Assembly (NCBI RefSeq): GCF_026262505.1
Contig: NC_067204.1
Location: forward strand, 11,674,522-11,738,521
DNA from: Trichomonas vaginalis G3
Lineage: Eukaryota; Parabasalia; Trichomonadida; Trichomonadidae
Length of the DNA: 64,000 nt
Reading direction: 5' to 3'
Part shown: positions 49,403-59,758 of the stretch, in pieces
Position numbering within the stretch: the first letter of the stretch is position 1
How the letters are laid out: the number at the start of each line of letters is the position of its first letter
The notes under the pieces: generated by a model
The model's database searches: none
What the model saw: the letters and a program-made list of their open reading frames with translations, nothing else
What the model was told of the DNA's origin: nothing
Made by a program: the position numbers and the translations under genes

Positions 49403-50443
49403 ATCTGTTTTGGAATTGAATATTATTCAATATTTATTAAACATCAACTTACCAATGCAATACAAATTGAAATTCACGAAGATTGGACAGAATTTTATTC
49501 AAGCACAGAAACATACGAAAATTATGCAAAGCATAATAATAAACTTACAGCAAAAGAAAACAGTTATTATATTTCATCATGCTTTTTCACTCAAGTAAAC
49601 ACAAAAGGTTCAGTTTACTTAGATACACAAAAAAATACAATCAAATTCCTCATTGATACTACAACATTTAATAACTGTAGTAACAATGGCGATGGTGGTT
49701 GTATTTTCTATCAATCTGAAGGCGAATTTGTTCAAGATCGCGTCTGCAGTTTCGCTTCTAGAGTAAACTCATATGATTTTGAAGGTGCTTACTGTAAAAT
49801 TGATGTTAGTGAAAATAATACCTATAAAAATTATATTTTTGAATCCTCTATTAGTAAAAGTGGAGATGAAAGACTCTTAGGAATTAAAAATCTTTATTTA
49901 ATAGACGGCCAAATCGAAATTAAATCAATCAACATTTCATTTTCGAAAATATGCTATAGAGATTTTTATGAAGTTGATTCATTTTCAAAAGGATCAAATT
50001 GTTCATTTTCCACTTTTTCTAATTCAACAATTGGAAGTGGTAATTATAAATTCAATCACAAAAATTCTCAAGAAACTTTTGAAATTCGAAATTGTAACAT
50101 TTTAAATAACATTGGAGTAATTCTTTGGGGACAATCTCCAGTTAATATCAAAAATAGTAGTTTTATAAATAACAATGTTCCTGGTGGTTATAATGATTTT
50201 TCAGGTACAATTACATTAGATGGATGTTACATTGATAACAATTCTCCAGAAACAGAAGAAGAAGTTACCTTTATAAATACTATCACAAATGAATTTACTC
50301 ATAATCTTTCTCATTTTTCAACTGCTCTTTGTCATGCAGATATTCCTATTATTTATGAAATCAAAGAAAACATTCAACATAGTGAATATATTTCTTTTCT
50401 TTGTGTTTTTCTTTCATCACTAAACATCTCACTTAAATCTTAG
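49403..50443 (+). pseudogene. ATG-less 346-codon ORF: right-handed beta-helix (Pmp-like) surface-protein relic
   Basis: A frame stays open from just after TAA 49400-49402 to TAG 50441-50443 without a single methionine codon. The protein is plainly real in composition: beta-helix repeats rich in Asn/Ser/Cys with FNNCSNNGDGGCIFYQSEG near residue 95, then NISFSKICYRDFYEVDSFSK. Further on are FEIRNCNILNNIGVILWGQ and ITLDGCYIDNNSPETEEE. This is the layout of the trichomonad polymorphic-membrane-protein-like surface family. The 5' end with signal peptide is missing, and there is no C-terminal membrane span. The untouched frame suggests recent truncation. Confidence 0.65.
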
Positions 50444-50872
50444 TCTTATTATCATGAAATACAAATATTTTTTCGAATTATTTCTATATATTTTTGAGAT
50501 TTCTTAATTTTTCACTTCTCTGCCTATGAAATTTATACCTATGAAATAAATTGCTTATCCTGATTTATATGTCTGCATATAATTATGATTCGTTTTTATC
50601 CTTTTATGAATTGAGAAAACAAAACTTGTTGAATCTGAGTGTATATGTAAAATTGGTAAATGCAATTCAACTGTTTGCTCGTGAGTCATTGCGTAGATGT
50701 TTCATGAAATAAATTAATGGTGATATTTAATATTTATCAGAATAAAGTGATCTTAAATGTTAATTAACAATTTATAAGATGGAAATTTTATTGTGAAAGG
50801 AAATATTAAAGAGAAATTTTGAATAATTTTAAAAAATAAGTTTGATATTGATTAGTTCATACAAAACGTTTA
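50444..50872. other. Intergenic, convergent 3' ends
   Basis: AT-rich with no recognisable feature. Confidence 0.5.
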
Positions 50873-51682
50873 TTATACAATCAAAATAAAGATGAGAGCA
50901 AATACAAATAATACTGCAAATATCTTCAAAATAAACCATTTGTTATTTTTCACTTTTTCTGCGTATTTTTCCATTTGGGACTGACCTTCTTTCATATTAT
51001 TCAATGCTTCCATCGTATTCTCGTCAATTCTTACAATATTATAGTTACTATCTGCGATAATTTGAGATAAATCATTAAACATCTGTAAAATCGCGCTAGT
51101 TTGCTGTTCGACACCACGTACTAATGAGGCTCTTTCGTTTAAATGTTCCATTTCTACTTGTTGCATCTGATTAATTGGAATTTCTATTTCATCATCAACA
51201 TTATATGATGTTGTGTACTGCGCAGATGCTGATCTTACATATCCATTCTGTTTTCTTCGCTCTGCAGTCGCTTTTACTCTTTCTGTAGTTTTATTTACTG
51301 ATTGTTTAAAGATATTCATTGTGTTTTTAAGCTGCCTTCTTAGTGTAACAGCAACAGCTTTAGCTTGTCCGTTAGTTGACGGAGTACTTTCGAGAGCATC
51401 TATTTGCGTTTGGATGTATTTGAATTCTTCTCCTAAAGTGTTAATAAGTCTTTGAATTTTTGGATCATTTTCGTTTAATATGTTATCAGTATTGACTAAA
51501 CCATCAAGTTCGTTCACGAATTTGATTGCTTCTTCAAGTCTCATGTTGACTTCTTTTGAATGATTATAAAAGTCTTGCATTTGACGCGAAGGAGGGTTTA
51601 ACCTTCTACTCTTAGTGGGACTCGCTGTTATTGATACAGTTGCTCCTTGTAAATACTTGTGAAATTCTTTGGTCCTATCCAT
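50873..51682 (-). CDS. STX5: Qa-SNARE, syntaxin-5/Sed5-like
   Basis: 269 residues. The N-terminus MDRTKEFHKYL matches the Sly1-binding peptide DRTxEF that marks syntaxin 5/Sed5. An Habc-like helical region follows (about 35-130). The SNARE motif spans about 180-240 (ERASLVRGVEQQTSAILQMF, NYNIVRIDENTMEALNNM) and a C-terminal membrane anchor covers 249-269. It mediates fusion at the ER-Golgi and within the Golgi. By alignment to the syntaxin pattern VxEQxExxxRID, the central zero-layer Gln is replaced by Ser in IADSNYNIVRID. An Inr-like TCATAA lies just upstream of the ATG on the minus strand. Confidence 0.85.
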   Translation of the reverse strand: MDRTKEFHKYLQGATVSITASPTKSRRLNPPSRQMQDFYNHSKEVNMRLEEAIKFVNELDGLVNTDNILNENDPKIQRLINTLGEEFKYIQTQIDALESTPSTNGQAKAVAVTLRRQLKNTMNIFKQSVNKTTERVKATAERRKQNGYVRSASAQYTTSYNVDDEIEIPINQMQQVEMEHLNERASLVRGVEQQTSAILQMFNDLSQIIADSNYNIVRIDENTMEALNNMKEGQSQMEKYAEKVKNNKWFILKIFAVLFVFALIFILIV

Positions 51683-52135
51683 AAGATTTATGATTAAAAT
51701 TATTTCCGTATTCTTCTCAATTTTTGATAGAGTTTATTTAAAAATTCGGAAATAAAATTAATTAGATCGCAATGAAAATTTTGCATCAATTATAAAAGAG
51801 GCTCCTCCAAAGCATCTGAGAGTTATACAATATCAGTTGCATATTAAAATATCGATTATCATAGTTTTATTATGATTTCGATGTATGGTTCTGATGTTAT
51901 TCATAAAATGCCCATGATATTTGCTGTTTTAAGTTGATGTGTGATGAAAGTTGAAGCTTGTAATGCTGAATTCATGAATAAGATATGAATATAATAAATT
52001 CATGAACCTGAACGGAGGATCTTAGTGTATTCATGAAGCAATGAAGTTATGCATAGTCTGATAGCATATAGGCTTTTTTTCTCTAATTTCGCTGCACGCC
52101 ACTAAGTTGTCAAAAAAGAAGTGCACGTTTAGAAA
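51683..52135. other. Intergenic, divergent promoter region
   Basis: About 450 bp between two divergent genes. GTTGTCAAAAAAG near 52108 resembles the motif before other starts. Otherwise nothing seen. Confidence 0.45.
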
Positions 52136-54565
52136 ATGTGCGATCTTCACTATACGTGCGAGAGTCTTTTTTCAAATAAAGATTCTCCACAACAATACGA
52201 TAATATTCTATTACAGTTCTTTAATGCCACAAATTTGGATGGCATTACAGTATCATCCTTCGTTAATGATCCAGATTTTCCAACGTTAGTTCAATGTATT
52301 CTTTTTCCGATAATGAGATACGCAATACCAAGTCCATCTGAAGGTAAACCACAAAAAATTGTTTTTGAATGCATTCATTTCTTGACTCAATTATCTTATA
52401 CAAACCCATACATTTTAAACATCATCGCAGCAAATGTACCATTCGATAGTATAATAAAAACATTCTTTGAAAGTATTAGCGGAACAAATGACGTAGAAAA
52501 TGGAGGAGGTTCAATCTTGATACCAGTACTGAAGCTCCTTTCCATACTTTCAACATCACGAGATATAAAATTAGAAAATGCAGATTCAATTTCTCTACTT
52601 TTTGATACAATGTCGTTATTATATTCAATCCCAGAAGTTTCTCACTTAAGTGTTTCTATTACTGCAGGATTTATTCGAAACTCTCCTACGGCGATGGCAT
52701 ATATCAAGCATACAGCCGATTTACTCACTCTCAAAAATCAAATTGGAGATCAATTAACTTCAGATGATCCAGCGATTGTAGTTTCAGCTTTATGCTTACT
52801 GACTCTTCTATTTCCGACACAAGTTACTCCAAAGACAGCTTTCAATGTTGCTGTTAGTTCATTTTCAGGCCAAACATCTCCTTTAGTTCCATTTCTTGCA
52901 GCAACAATAATCCTTGATCTATCAGAACAAGTAGATATCACAACGCAAGATATAGCATATCTTCTCAAAGCCGCAATGAATGGCGGAATGACTGCTTTCA
53001 TCATTTATAATTTGTTAACTGATTTAGGTTCTTTCCATGAAATTATCATCAAAACAATACATGAAACAAATTGCTTCTTTACTTTAATAGATACAATGTT
53101 AGATGCAAAAGATGGTTATGTAACAATTAGTGGTTCTCATTTCCTCTCATTTTATTTCCAGCATAAAGAAGACTACGTTTATTCAAGTGATGTTGTTGAA
53201 CCATTTAATAAAGCAATTAAGATCGCATTGACATCACCGAAATACAAGACAATAGAACAAAGAGAAGCAGCAATATCATTAATGAGAATCATGATTCAAG
53301 CACCAGAATCTGTTACTTATGTTTTATCTTCAATACAATCTCATGAAGAAGATTTATTCATTGATTTCCAAAGACAATGTGAATTAAACAATAGCTACAT
53401 AAGTCTGCAATATTTCTTATTGATATACGAATGCAGTGATTTTCTTCCTCATTTCAGACCAAAGTTAATTGATTTTCTCGCTGAAACTCCTTTCACAGCT
53501 CTTTTAGTTCATGTTTTATCTGATGCAAGAAATAGAATTGCTCTCACTGATGCATTAAGAGCCCACTACATTATTGCAAGTGGTTTGCAAGAAGATATTC
53601 CATCACAGAATTCACCTTTCTTTGAAGGAGTTGTTTCATCTCTTTTATTATTGAATACAAAGAGATATAATGAGAGAACAACAGCTAAAGCACGTCTTGC
53701 TGAGATTATTTCGAACTATCATCAACAAATCATTGCATTAGAAGCAATTAGAGATTCTACTGAAACGCAATTGCAAGAATTCCAAGCAGAGCATGATGAA
53801 AGTAATGCCGCTTTGAAACAGGAACTTCAGGAGAAAAAGAGTGTTCACGAAGAAAATATCAGATTATCATCATCAATAAAGAGAATGATTGTACAACTCA
53901 AGAAAACAAAAGAAGAATTTGCAGTCGCAGATGAAGAAAATGTAATGCTTCAAGCCAGAGTTAAGAACTTAGAAGATATGGCTGTCGGAGCAAAAGAAGT
54001 ATCAAGCAACTTTAGAGAGAGATTATTAGCATATACAGCTGCTGAATCTAAACTTAGAAAGCTCAGAAAAGAAAATGAAGAATTAATTGATGAATTGAAG
54101 AAACAAAACAGAGAATTTGATAAAGGAAAGAAGAAAACAGATAGTTATAAAAGAAGATATGATACGCTTAAGCAGGAAATCTTAGGCCATAAAACAAAAG
54201 CTAATGAATTACAAGGAAATCTCGATACTCTCAAAGATGAATGTGAGAAATTGACAGAAAAATGCGAAGAATATCAAAGAAAAGTCAAAGCACATCAAGA
54301 AATGGATGATAAGAAAGATACAACAGAAAATAGAATGATTGAAGAACTTAAAGGCGAAATAGAACAAGCTAAACGTGACCAAGAACTATCTCAAAGAAAA
54401 ATTGATGATAAACTATCAGTTGTTAACCAAGTCCAAGAAAGAATCACAACGCTTGAACAACAGATCGGATATTTCAATATGCTAATCAGATTAATTCATA
54501 AATCAACAGCTGGTCCAGATGCTCTTCCTAAAGAAGCTGTGAAGTACATGAAGAAGCAGAAATAA
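52136..54565 (+). CDS. Armadillo-like head plus C-terminal coiled coil protein, 809 aa
   Basis: Intact frame. Residues 1-515 are helical repeats of ARM/HEAT type without charged low-complexity segments (LIPVLKLLSILSTSRDIKL, AIVVSALCLLTLLFPTQVTP). Residues 530-780 form a long coiled coil (LIDELKKQNREFDKGKKKTD, DTLKDECEKLTEKCEEYQRK), and the last 30 residues are less helical. This head-and-tail plan recalls the vesicle tether p115/Uso1 and the phosphatase regulator CIP2A. The spacing and the absence of a recognisable acidic tail leave the choice open. It is probably a homodimeric, cytosolic scaffold. Confidence 0.8.
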   Translation: MCDLHYTCESLFSNKDSPQQYDNILLQFFNATNLDGITVSSFVNDPDFPTLVQCILFPIMRYAIPSPSEGKPQKIVFECIHFLTQLSYTNPYILNIIAANVPFDSIIKTFFESISGTNDVENGGGSILIPVLKLLSILSTSRDIKLENADSISLLFDTMSLLYSIPEVSHLSVSITAGFIRNSPTAMAYIKHTADLLTLKNQIGDQLTSDDPAIVVSALCLLTLLFPTQVTPKTAFNVAVSSFSGQTSPLVPFLAATIILDLSEQVDITTQDIAYLLKAAMNGGMTAFIIYNLLTDLGSFHEIIIKTIHETNCFFTLIDTMLDAKDGYVTISGSHFLSFYFQHKEDYVYSSDVVEPFNKAIKIALTSPKYKTIEQREAAISLMRIMIQAPESVTYVLSSIQSHEEDLFIDFQRQCELNNSYISLQYFLLIYECSDFLPHFRPKLIDFLAETPFTALLVHVLSDARNRIALTDALRAHYIIASGLQEDIPSQNSPFFEGVVSSLLLLNTKRYNERTTAKARLAEIISNYHQQIIALEAIRDSTETQLQEFQAEHDESNAALKQELQEKKSVHEENIRLSSSIKRMIVQLKKTKEEFAVADEENVMLQARVKNLEDMAVGAKEVSSNFRERLLAYTAAESKLRKLRKENEELIDELKKQNREFDKGKKKTDSYKRRYDTLKQEILGHKTKANELQGNLDTLKDECEKLTEKCEEYQRKVKAHQEMDDKKDTTENRMIEELKGEIEQAKRDQELSQRKIDDKLSVVNQVQERITTLEQQIGYFNMLIRLIHKSTAGPDALPKEAVKYMKKQK

Positions 54566-55081
54566 TAATGTATTTTGTATTATTAATTTACTATTAAAAT
54601 TTTTGTTATGTTTATTTTCAAAATTCCTAGCATTTTTGTTCAGTTATCACATAAATAAAGGATTTGATCTCAATGGATGAAAGAAATCTAACAAAAATTA
54701 GTAATCCACAATAAGTATATTACAACGCTTTGCTGATTATGCAAGCACAAATTCCTAATTATATTTAATAATTAGAATATTTTCATGATGAATATAAAAT
54801 TATATTCACTGAGAACGAGAAAAACTCCATTCAATTCTAACGCATGGCATAATGATTTACTGCCAACTCATTAGAGGCTTGTTAAACGATTATCAAAATG
54901 AGAGTGTGAAAAGAGATTTAAGAATAAACAATTGATCTTTATAATTATATAGAGAATGAGATATAAAGCATCAAGAATCTTTATGATTCGAATAAAATAT
55001 CTACTCTTTTGTCGATATAAAAAAATTAAAAAATTATTTTCAATTATACAATAAAAAATACTCCATAATTTATTCACACGC
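54566..55081. other. Intergenic, convergent 3' ends
   Basis: AT-rich. A 68-codon minus-strand frame here has no protein-like pattern and is rejected. Confidence 0.5.
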
Positions 55082-56203
55082 CTATTGAGGGATTTCCCAA
55101 TTCATAATTGCTCCAAACGCTGTAAGGATATTCGCCATATACAAGCCACTCTTTGAATTAACTTCGATTTGAGTTGTATAGTCATTAAAGAAATTAGCAA
55201 TATCAGGGAGGTTCGGAATGTCAGCCAAAACAAGAATCATGATAATAATCGGCATAATATCTTCTTGACCTAAAGAAACGTCAGCTCTGTATTGGGATAA
55301 CGGTTGTTTTTTATCTGTACGGTTATACATGACTGTAACTAACTCTTCGAAAACAATATCGTGAAGAACTGAAATGTGGTAAAATAAATCGTCTGGAATT
55401 TCATCGAATGCTAAGTAGTTTGCTGCGTCGACAGTATGCTTGTATAATGTTGGCTGTTTGTTCAAGGGAACATCAAATGTTCCGCTTGGTAAGAATTTTT
55501 CACGAATCATGAGGTCAGAAGGTGGCCGCGAGCGAAGGTAAGATACTTGCTTGATGAATTTCTCATCTGTTGGATGATAAGGGAAAATTGAACCTGCAAA
55601 CTTGAAATATGTCTTCCAAAGAGCTCTTGATGAGAATGCTTGTATCTGTGGTTGTGCTTCTGTGATACTATATGCTTCCTGTAGATAAGATGCGCAGTTT
55701 TTGGAGAAATCCAAAATTTGATAATACGTTTTTGCTGGGTCTAGCTCATCAAGGAACTTATCAATGAACGGCTTCAGGTGATCATCACTGAAAAATATCG
55801 ATTCTTCAAATGTATACTGCTCTCTCCAGTGATACTTCATTGTTTGTGATTCTAGTTCGAATGGAGTAACAGAAATGATCTTTCTGAGAGTATCTGATGA
55901 TTCTGTTGATGGTTTTGTAGCTATAATTAAATCATATATTTGATTAAAACGAACTGCAGCATTTTGGAATTTAAAAGTGTTGGGACCTTCGTTTTTGATA
56001 TCATCAAAAAGTACTAGAATCGTCCTGATACTGTTTGGTAAATAATTGAAGAAATAATATCGACTTGAAATTGTTAAAAAATACTTTAAATGTGCGATAA
56101 TGGTATCAATAGGAATTGATTGCTTCTGCGAAAAATAATCTTTGACGGCATCCAGCCTATCAAGAATAATATCATTTTTCTCAATTACAACACTGTCTGC
56201 CAT
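55082..56203 (-). CDS. VPS9-domain protein, probable Rab5-family exchange factor
   Basis: 373 residues. The C-terminal third carries a VPS9 domain: FHISVLHD...VFEELVTVMYN, then the core GQEDIMPIIIMILVLADIPN, FNDYTTQIEVNSKSGLYMAN and ILTAFGAI. The catalytic Asp/Pro pair (DIMP) and the distal Tyr (GLYM) that contact Rab switch regions are retained. The N-terminal 230 residues are helical and without known domain, resembling the helical bundle that precedes VPS9 in Rabex-5-like proteins. It would activate a Rab5-type GTPase on early endosomes. No ubiquitin-binding finger or Ras-binding domain is seen. Confidence 0.82.
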   Translation of the reverse strand: MADSVVIEKNDIILDRLDAVKDYFSQKQSIPIDTIIAHLKYFLTISSRYYFFNYLPNSIRTILVLFDDIKNEGPNTFKFQNAAVRFNQIYDLIIATKPSTESSDTLRKIISVTPFELESQTMKYHWREQYTFEESIFFSDDHLKPFIDKFLDELDPAKTYYQILDFSKNCASYLQEAYSITEAQPQIQAFSSRALWKTYFKFAGSIFPYHPTDEKFIKQVSYLRSRPPSDLMIREKFLPSGTFDVPLNKQPTLYKHTVDAANYLAFDEIPDDLFYHISVLHDIVFEELVTVMYNRTDKKQPLSQYRADVSLGQEDIMPIIIMILVLADIPNLPDIANFFNDYTTQIEVNSKSGLYMANILTAFGAIMNWEIPQ

Positions 56204-56620
56204 CTCTTTTTTAGGTTCGCAGTAACGATACGAACCTTAATGTCACGTTTTTGAAGATATTAATGCGACTTTTTGAGTCTATTTTAAGGGCAATATCATC
56301 TTAAATCATTTTGTATTAGCCTTTACACAGCATATAGTCTGCGTTTCTAATTTCAAAATACAATTTTATTTCTAATTTTAATTCCAAAATAATTTAAAAA
56401 GCATAGTTATGGGTTTATTCCATGCCTATAAAGAATTATTATACTAGTATAATTTAATATGAATATCTCATGCTCTAACTCCTATGATTTTTTCAGAAAG
56501 ATTTTCAATGTTAGCTTTTTCCCATCCTAAATTTAGAATAAAATGTTACCCATTAGTTGCACTTCATATCATTACATCCAAATAGTAGATTATTAAAAGT
56601 CGTAAATTTTAAATTATCGA
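56204..56620. other. Intergenic, ~280 bp duplicated from 36156-36440
   Basis: The half nearer the ankyrin gene matches, in inverted orientation, the region upstream of the ankyrin gene at 34182-36155. TCATTA at 56569 could be an initiator but lies 50 bases from the ATG. Confidence 0.6.
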
Positions 56621-58586
56621 ATGAAAGGCGCGAACATTGACTTCAATCAGCTAATGGAACTTTGCAAAGACTCAAGAGATTCTCTAAAAGCTCTATACCA
56701 GTTAAATACTCATGACGAAAACGATATCAATAAAATTTACACCAATCTTAAAGAACAAATAGATTCACCTGAAAAACTCGTTGAACAGATAATACTTGCA
56801 TCAAAGTATAATCTACGCTTCTTCAAATCCTATTGGACAATCTTCAAAAAAGTGTTTGGAGAATTCCATCCAAAACGTGTACAAAACATTTCTCCCATTT
56901 TCGATTACATGGTATTCAAGGAATATGGTATTGTTTTCCAGGAAAATAGCAGAAATTCTTTCGAAAAGTTTGAAAATAAAAATTATACACTTGACATTCA
57001 CGAAAAGTTCTCAATTTACACAGCAATCATGGAAGATAATCTTGAACAGTTTGTTTCATTAGCAAGCAAAGATGATTTCGATGAAAATGTGACATTACAG
57101 CACGATTTCTATCCGAAGAAAAATCACGAATACAGTTTACTTGAACTCTGTTGTTACTATGGTGCCGTTAAGTGTTTCAAGTTTATTATTACGAAATTTG
57201 AACCTGAAATCACTCCAGAATGCCTTCAACTGTCATTTTTGAGTGGAAAACCAGATATCATGAATGAATGCATGAAAGTTCAAAAACCTGATAACAAATG
57301 CATGAAATATGCAATTATTTCACACAACATTGACTTTGTCACATTCTTGATGAGGGAGCACAAAATCGATATAAATCTTGATCAATGCTGCAAATTCAAT
57401 TGCATTGAAGCATTTTGTGCATACTTAGTTAATACAAAGGATTACATAACATGTTTTGTTCATTCACCAAAACTTTTTTCTGTTCCTTTGCTTGAATATT
57501 TTATAAATCATGTTGATAACATCGATATCAAATCAAAAGGCAATTACACTGCTCTTTATATCGCTGTATTGAGTGATTTCAGGAACGGAGTAAAACTTCT
57601 TGTTTCCAAAGGAGCATCAATCAATGAGAAATTTGAAAAGGGTAACACTTATCTTCATTATGCTTCATGGCTTGGTTTCAATGAGATAGTCAATATGTTT
57701 ATCTCTTATGGAATTGATGTTAATTCAAAGGGGGAGAATGGATCAGCTCCACTTCATTTTACAGCACTTTATAACTTGCCAGATACTGCCGAGATCCTTC
57801 TTCAACATGGAGCAGATATTAATATAGGCGATGAAAATGGAGAAACTCCCATTCATTATAGTGTACAAAAGAAAAATAAAGAAATATGCGAATTTCTTCT
57901 TCAGAATAATGCTGATGTTAACAGAGGAAATAATAAAGGTCAAACCGCTCTTCACAAAACAGCAGAAATGGCAGATACAAAATTTGCAGAGTTACTTTTA
58001 TCTCACGGTGCAGATATCAATGCACGCGATAATAATGGAGAAACTCCACTCTCTATTGCAATTGATAAAAGCAATCTAATACCGATTCCGTGGGGCTTGG
58101 TAAGACCTAAAAGTGATGAAAAAGAAACTCCTCATCCTGATTATTCCGAATATGTTGAATATCTTCTTTCGCATGGAGTTGATGTTAATATTGCAAGCAA
58201 AAGAGGAATTACATGTTTACATCGTCAAGCTGCATCTAATAATAAAAAAAAAACTTGAACTATTAATTTTACACGGTGCTAATATTAATTGTATTGATGA
58301 TGATGGTAATACACCTTTACATGTTGCAACTGCCTCTTCTTGCGAAAAAACATTAATTACTCTAATTGAACATGGTGCTGATGTAAATATTAAAAATAAA
58401 AAGGGGATTGCACCTTTGCATATTGCAGCTTTAAAAAATAATCTGAATGTTGTAAAAATTCTTGTGTCACACGGAGCTGATATTAATGCAAATAGCGGCA
58501 ATAATCCCACACCATTATTTTGTGCCATTGCAAGGGAAAATATGGAAATTGCAGAATATCTTGGCTCTCTTGGTGCTACTATGTAG
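56621..58586 (+). pseudogene. Long ankyrin-repeat protein with DUF3447-like N-terminus (copy B), frameshifted
   Basis: Closely related to the gene at 34182-36155. Residues 90-390 are almost identical, while residues 1-60 and the ankyrin repeats after 400 show many differences. The first frame stops at 58256-58258, just after a run of nine or ten A (near 58240-58252). The ankyrin repeats then continue in another frame (LELLILHGANINCIDDDGNT, GIAPLHIAALKNNLNVVKIL) to a stop at 58584-58586, the position equivalent to the end of copy A. A one-base slip in the A run therefore breaks an otherwise intact gene, as mutation or sequence error. Confidence 0.85.
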
Positions 58587-58925
58587 CTATTATAATTTAT
58601 ACAGGTTTGTCGTGCCTTAGACGCGTATTTTGGGGGACTATAATAAAAATTTTTTATTTTGTTTTATTATTTTTTTATCACTTAGAAGAATGATGCGATT
58701 ATTGAAGCGATTTAATCTCATTCATTTTGCAAATTTGAAATTTGATTATTTCATTCATTTGAACTATATCAAAATGATTTAAATCGAATCAATCTAATTT
58801 AATAATATTGATTTTAAATTAGCTCAAAATTATCTAAATTAATTTCTTACATGATTGAATGAGGCTCAAATCTTTTAAAAAAATAATAAATTTTTTAAAT
58901 AACGACTCTATTTTTAAAAAAGTAA
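58587..58925. other. Intergenic, convergent 3' ends
   Basis: AT-rich, nothing recognised. Confidence 0.5.
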
Positions 58926-59501
58926 TTATTTGGCAACAACAACCTTAGCAGCACGAAGAAGTCTGTCACCAATCTTGTAGCCTTCTGTTGTGCAATCGAT
59001 AATTGTGCCAGAAGGAGAAGATCCGCGTGTATCAACCATTTGGATGGCATCATGTAACTTTGGATCGAATTTTTGACCCTTTGATACGATTTTTTCGACT
59101 TTGAAGCGCTTGAAAATGTTATGGAATTCAGCATCAACGAGTTGAACTGCAGCGATAGCATCTTTGACGGCCTGCTTTGTTCCACTGTTGATTATACGTG
59201 TCATGTTATCTGCAACAGGAAGTAAATCCTTGGCTAATTTAGTAACTGCGTATGTTTCCATTTCTTGTTCAAGACGAGCAAATCTACGTCTAGCATTCTC
59301 AACTTCAGCAAGAAGGAAGAGATTTCTGTTGTGCATATCCTTGATTTCTTTCTCTAACTCTTCATATGTTGGTTTTGGTTTTTCTTCTGGCTTCTTTTCT
59401 TTAGCAACTTCCTTTTCGGCGGCCTTTTGGGTTGCTTCTGCTGCTTTTTCAGCAAATGTCCTCATAAAAGTAGAGGGTAAGCAATCAAGAGAAGAAAGCA
59501 T
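58926..59501 (-). CDS. MGE1: GrpE nucleotide exchange factor, hydrogenosomal (Mge1 type)
   Basis: 191 residues from the ATG at 59501; the upstream part of the frame opens with TTG and is ignored. The N-terminus MLSSLDCLPSTFMRTFAEK looks like a short hydrogenosomal presequence with an arginine near the expected cleavage site. A Lys/Glu/Pro spacer follows, then the long GrpE dimerisation helix (EELEKEIKDMHNRNLFLLAE, VENARRRFARLEQEME). The C-terminal beta-wing follows (FDPKLHDAIQMVDTRGSSPS, EGYKIGDRLLRAAKVVVAK), with the family motif ending GYxxxDRLLRxAxVxV. It releases ADP from the hydrogenosomal Hsp70 during protein import and folding. Confidence 0.92.
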   Translation of the reverse strand: MLSSLDCLPSTFMRTFAEKAAEATQKAAEKEVAKEKKPEEKPKPTYEELEKEIKDMHNRNLFLLAEVENARRRFARLEQEMETYAVTKLAKDLLPVADNMTRIINSGTKQAVKDAIAAVQLVDAEFHNIFKRFKVEKIVSKGQKFDPKLHDAIQMVDTRGSSPSGTIIDCTTEGYKIGDRLLRAAKVVVAK

Positions 59502-59721
59502 GAAATTTTGCTCCAGCCAACTTAATCCATTTTTGCGCAATTAGATGTGTGATTGCATGTGCAATTTAAATCTGTTTTCATTACTCGATTCTGAAGATGA
59601 TTCAAAAAAATTATTTTGAAATGTATTGAATTTGTGAGAATTTCTATGATTTCTTAATAGCTTATATTTTGTGTATCTTAATTTATAGATTTTTATGTAA
59701 AATTTAAATATTCGTATTTTG

Positions 59722-59758
59722 TCACTTTTCAAAATTTAGGATGTTGAAAAATGAATAA
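59722..59758 (+). promoter_or_regulatory. Putative Inr (TCACTT) followed by a five-codon upstream ORF
   Basis: TCACTT at 59722-59727 fits the initiator, with its A 27 bases before the ATG at 59751. An earlier ATG at 59741 opens a frame of five codons (MLKNE) whose TAA at 59756-59758 overlaps the first codons of the main gene. An uATG inside so short a leader is unusual. Confidence 0.45.
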
